A stretch of DNA of 32,829 nt from contig PTKE01000018.1 of assembly GCA_002937585.1 (NCBI GenBank), positions 1-32,829 of the forward strand, read 5' to 3'. The DNA is from Alphaproteobacteria bacterium MarineAlpha9_Bin6 (GTDB taxonomy: Bacteria; Pseudomonadota; Alphaproteobacteria; UBA7887). Numbering within the stretch: the stretch's first letter is position 1; the number at the start of each line of letters is the position of its first letter. A program made the position numbers and the translations under genes. Shown here one piece after another: positions 31,616-32,829 of the stretch. A model generated the notes under the pieces. The model was not told the DNA's origin and ran no database searches. It saw only the letters and a list, made by a program, of their open reading frames with translations.

Positions 31616-32829
31616 ACGGTCCCAGTTCGCCTATGGCAACGTCTTATCCGTAACGACCAATTCGTCCTGTCGTTACTTGCAGTCGCAGTTGACATTGCCG
31701 GAGCATGTGGCGCCATCGGATTTCGCCGTGCCGTAGACTCGGTGCAGTTGCTTTTGTACGGCGCTCCATCAGAGCAAGTCTATACAGTAGCCCTCAAACT
31801 TGATTGATGGCATCGCTTGTTGGCACCCACCCTCGGCGGATTAGCCATAGGAGTTTTCATCCATGTCTGCATGTCGGAGCAACGCCCTCATGGTGTGGCG
31901 GACGTAATCGAAGCCAACGCGCTCCGCCACGGGAAAATGCGCCTTCGCGACGGCTTAGGAGCCGCAACCGTAAGCGCGGCCTCTATCGGAGTAGGTGCTA
32001 TATCGGTTGGCCCGGAGGGCCCAGTAGTCCATCTAGCAGCAACGATCGCAAGCTGGCCTTTCCAAGAGGTTCGCGCTTAGCCGTTCCATGACCCTTACCC
32101 TCCCCTCGGATGCGGTGTAGCGAGCGGCGTCGCGGCCTCGCTTAACGCGCCAATTGCAGGTGCATTCTTCGCGCTCGAGGTAGTAGCAGATCATTACGGC
32201 CTCGGCGCATTTGCGCCAGTCGTGGTTTCAAGCGTGATCGGCACCATTATTACGCGGGTGCATCTGGGTGATTTTCCCGTTTTCGTGGTACCCGGCGCCG
32301 AACTTGCGTCATACGCCGAACTACCAATTTTTATATTGCTAGGCGTAGTGTGCGCTGGAACCTCAATACTTTGTATGACCGGGTGCAGGGTCTCGCCAAA
32401 CTTGTCTCGCGAGGCCCAATCTCAAAAATGCTATTACCTGCATGCGGGGGCTTACCAGTGGGTGCCATCGCTGTGTTCTATCCGCAAGTCATCGGCGTCG
32501 GTTATGAAACAACTGATCTTGCATTAAATGGCGGATTTGGACCCGATATCATCCTTCTTACAACCTTGGTCCTGGCAAAAATATTGGCTAGTGCATTAAG
32601 CCTGGAAAGTGGATTTAGAGGGGGAGTGTTTTCGCCGAGCCTTTGTATCGGTGCATTAAGCGGTGCGGCCTTTGGCCTCGCAGTTGCCACAATCTTGCCG
32701 AGGATAGATGTAAACCCAAACGACTACAGTGTAGTGCGCATGGGTGTAGTAGCCGGAGCGGTTTTGGGCGCGCCTATTTCAACCTTTCTTATTATTTTCC
32801 AACTAACAGGAGACTTCGGACTGACCGTG
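31616..32829 (+). pseudogene. ClC-family chloride channel/transporter, disrupted and truncated by window end
   Basis: The reading reconstructs a ClC protein: LAPTLGGLAIGVF, the selectivity-type motif VGPEGPVVHLAAT, GVASGVAASLNAPIAGAFFALEVV, GVGYETTDLALNG, ESGFRGGVFSPSLCIGALSGAAFG and VAGAVLGAPIS. Several lesions are visible. A perfectly spaced GGGAGG (31605-31610) faces ACG at 31616 instead of ATG. TGA at 31805-31807 replaces a tryptophan in front of WHRLLAP. A pair of compensating shifts between about 32072 and 32105 leaves a TAG at 32078. A further shift near 32380 moves the rest into another frame. The C-terminal part lies beyond the window. Confidence 0.85.

Noticed and set aside
31805-31807. 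Selenocysteine or programmed readthrough at TGA in the ClC gene
   Set aside because: The position corresponds to a tryptophan in the family, other lesions follow, and no SECIS-like reason exists.

Overview
The window reads as ordinary chromosomal sequence from a member of the Pseudomonadota with roughly balanced base composition and tightly packed operons. The class is not certain. A marine, aerobic, nutrient-scavenging lifestyle is an inference from gene content: ergothioneine synthesis, a multisubunit cation/proton antiporter, corrinoid one-carbon transfer, sugar-acid dehydratases and paired acyl-CoA dehydrogenases. I found no phage, insertion sequence, CRISPR array or rRNA, and no recognisable transcription factor anywhere in about 33 kb.

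Layout. 1-1.5 kb: a tRNA-Pro(TGG) on the minus strand, an AT-rich spacer, a small Lys/Ser/Glu repeat protein (11 copies of a 12-bp unit) and a convergent secreted Sel1-repeat protein. 1.8-4.9 kb: ergothioneine genes, egtC-egtB on the minus strand diverging from egtD. 4.9-12.3 kb: a nine-gene antiporter operon in the order E-F-G-(A C-terminal part)-B-C-D-D-small protein-D. This order matches membrane-bound hydrogenase modules rather than the classical mrpABCDEFG operon. 12.4-15.4 kb: a FAH-family enzyme converging on an IlvD/Edd-family sugar-acid dehydratase, a pairing known from Weimberg-type pentose oxidation. 15.5-16.1 kb: an O-methyltransferase.

16.15-21.96 kb, minus strand, is the most interesting block. 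It is a compact seven-gene operon: an unrecognised 215-aa protein, a URO-D-fold zinc methyltransferase (H-x-C...C), a corrinoid protein (DxHxxG), an unrecognised four-cysteine protein, a [2Fe-2S]/ASKHA corrinoid reductive activator, a methyl-H4folate:corrinoid methyltransferase and a DUF1289 protein. Together they would move a methyl group from an unknown donor through a corrinoid to tetrahydrofolate. An SDR lies just upstream.

22.9-26 kb: a structured, terminator-bearing leader precedes a TauE/SafE permease pseudogene, followed by a CoxE-like VWA protein and a MoxR-type AAA ATPase. 26.3-31.6 kb, plus strand: an apparent catabolic operon with an enolase-superfamily dehydratase, an NAD-dependent epimerase, two acyl-CoA dehydrogenases that look like a large/small subunit pair, and an SDR. 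31.6 kb to the end: a ClC-type chloride channel gene with several disabling lesions that runs off the window. Both broken genes are membrane transporters, while the soluble enzymes around them are intact.
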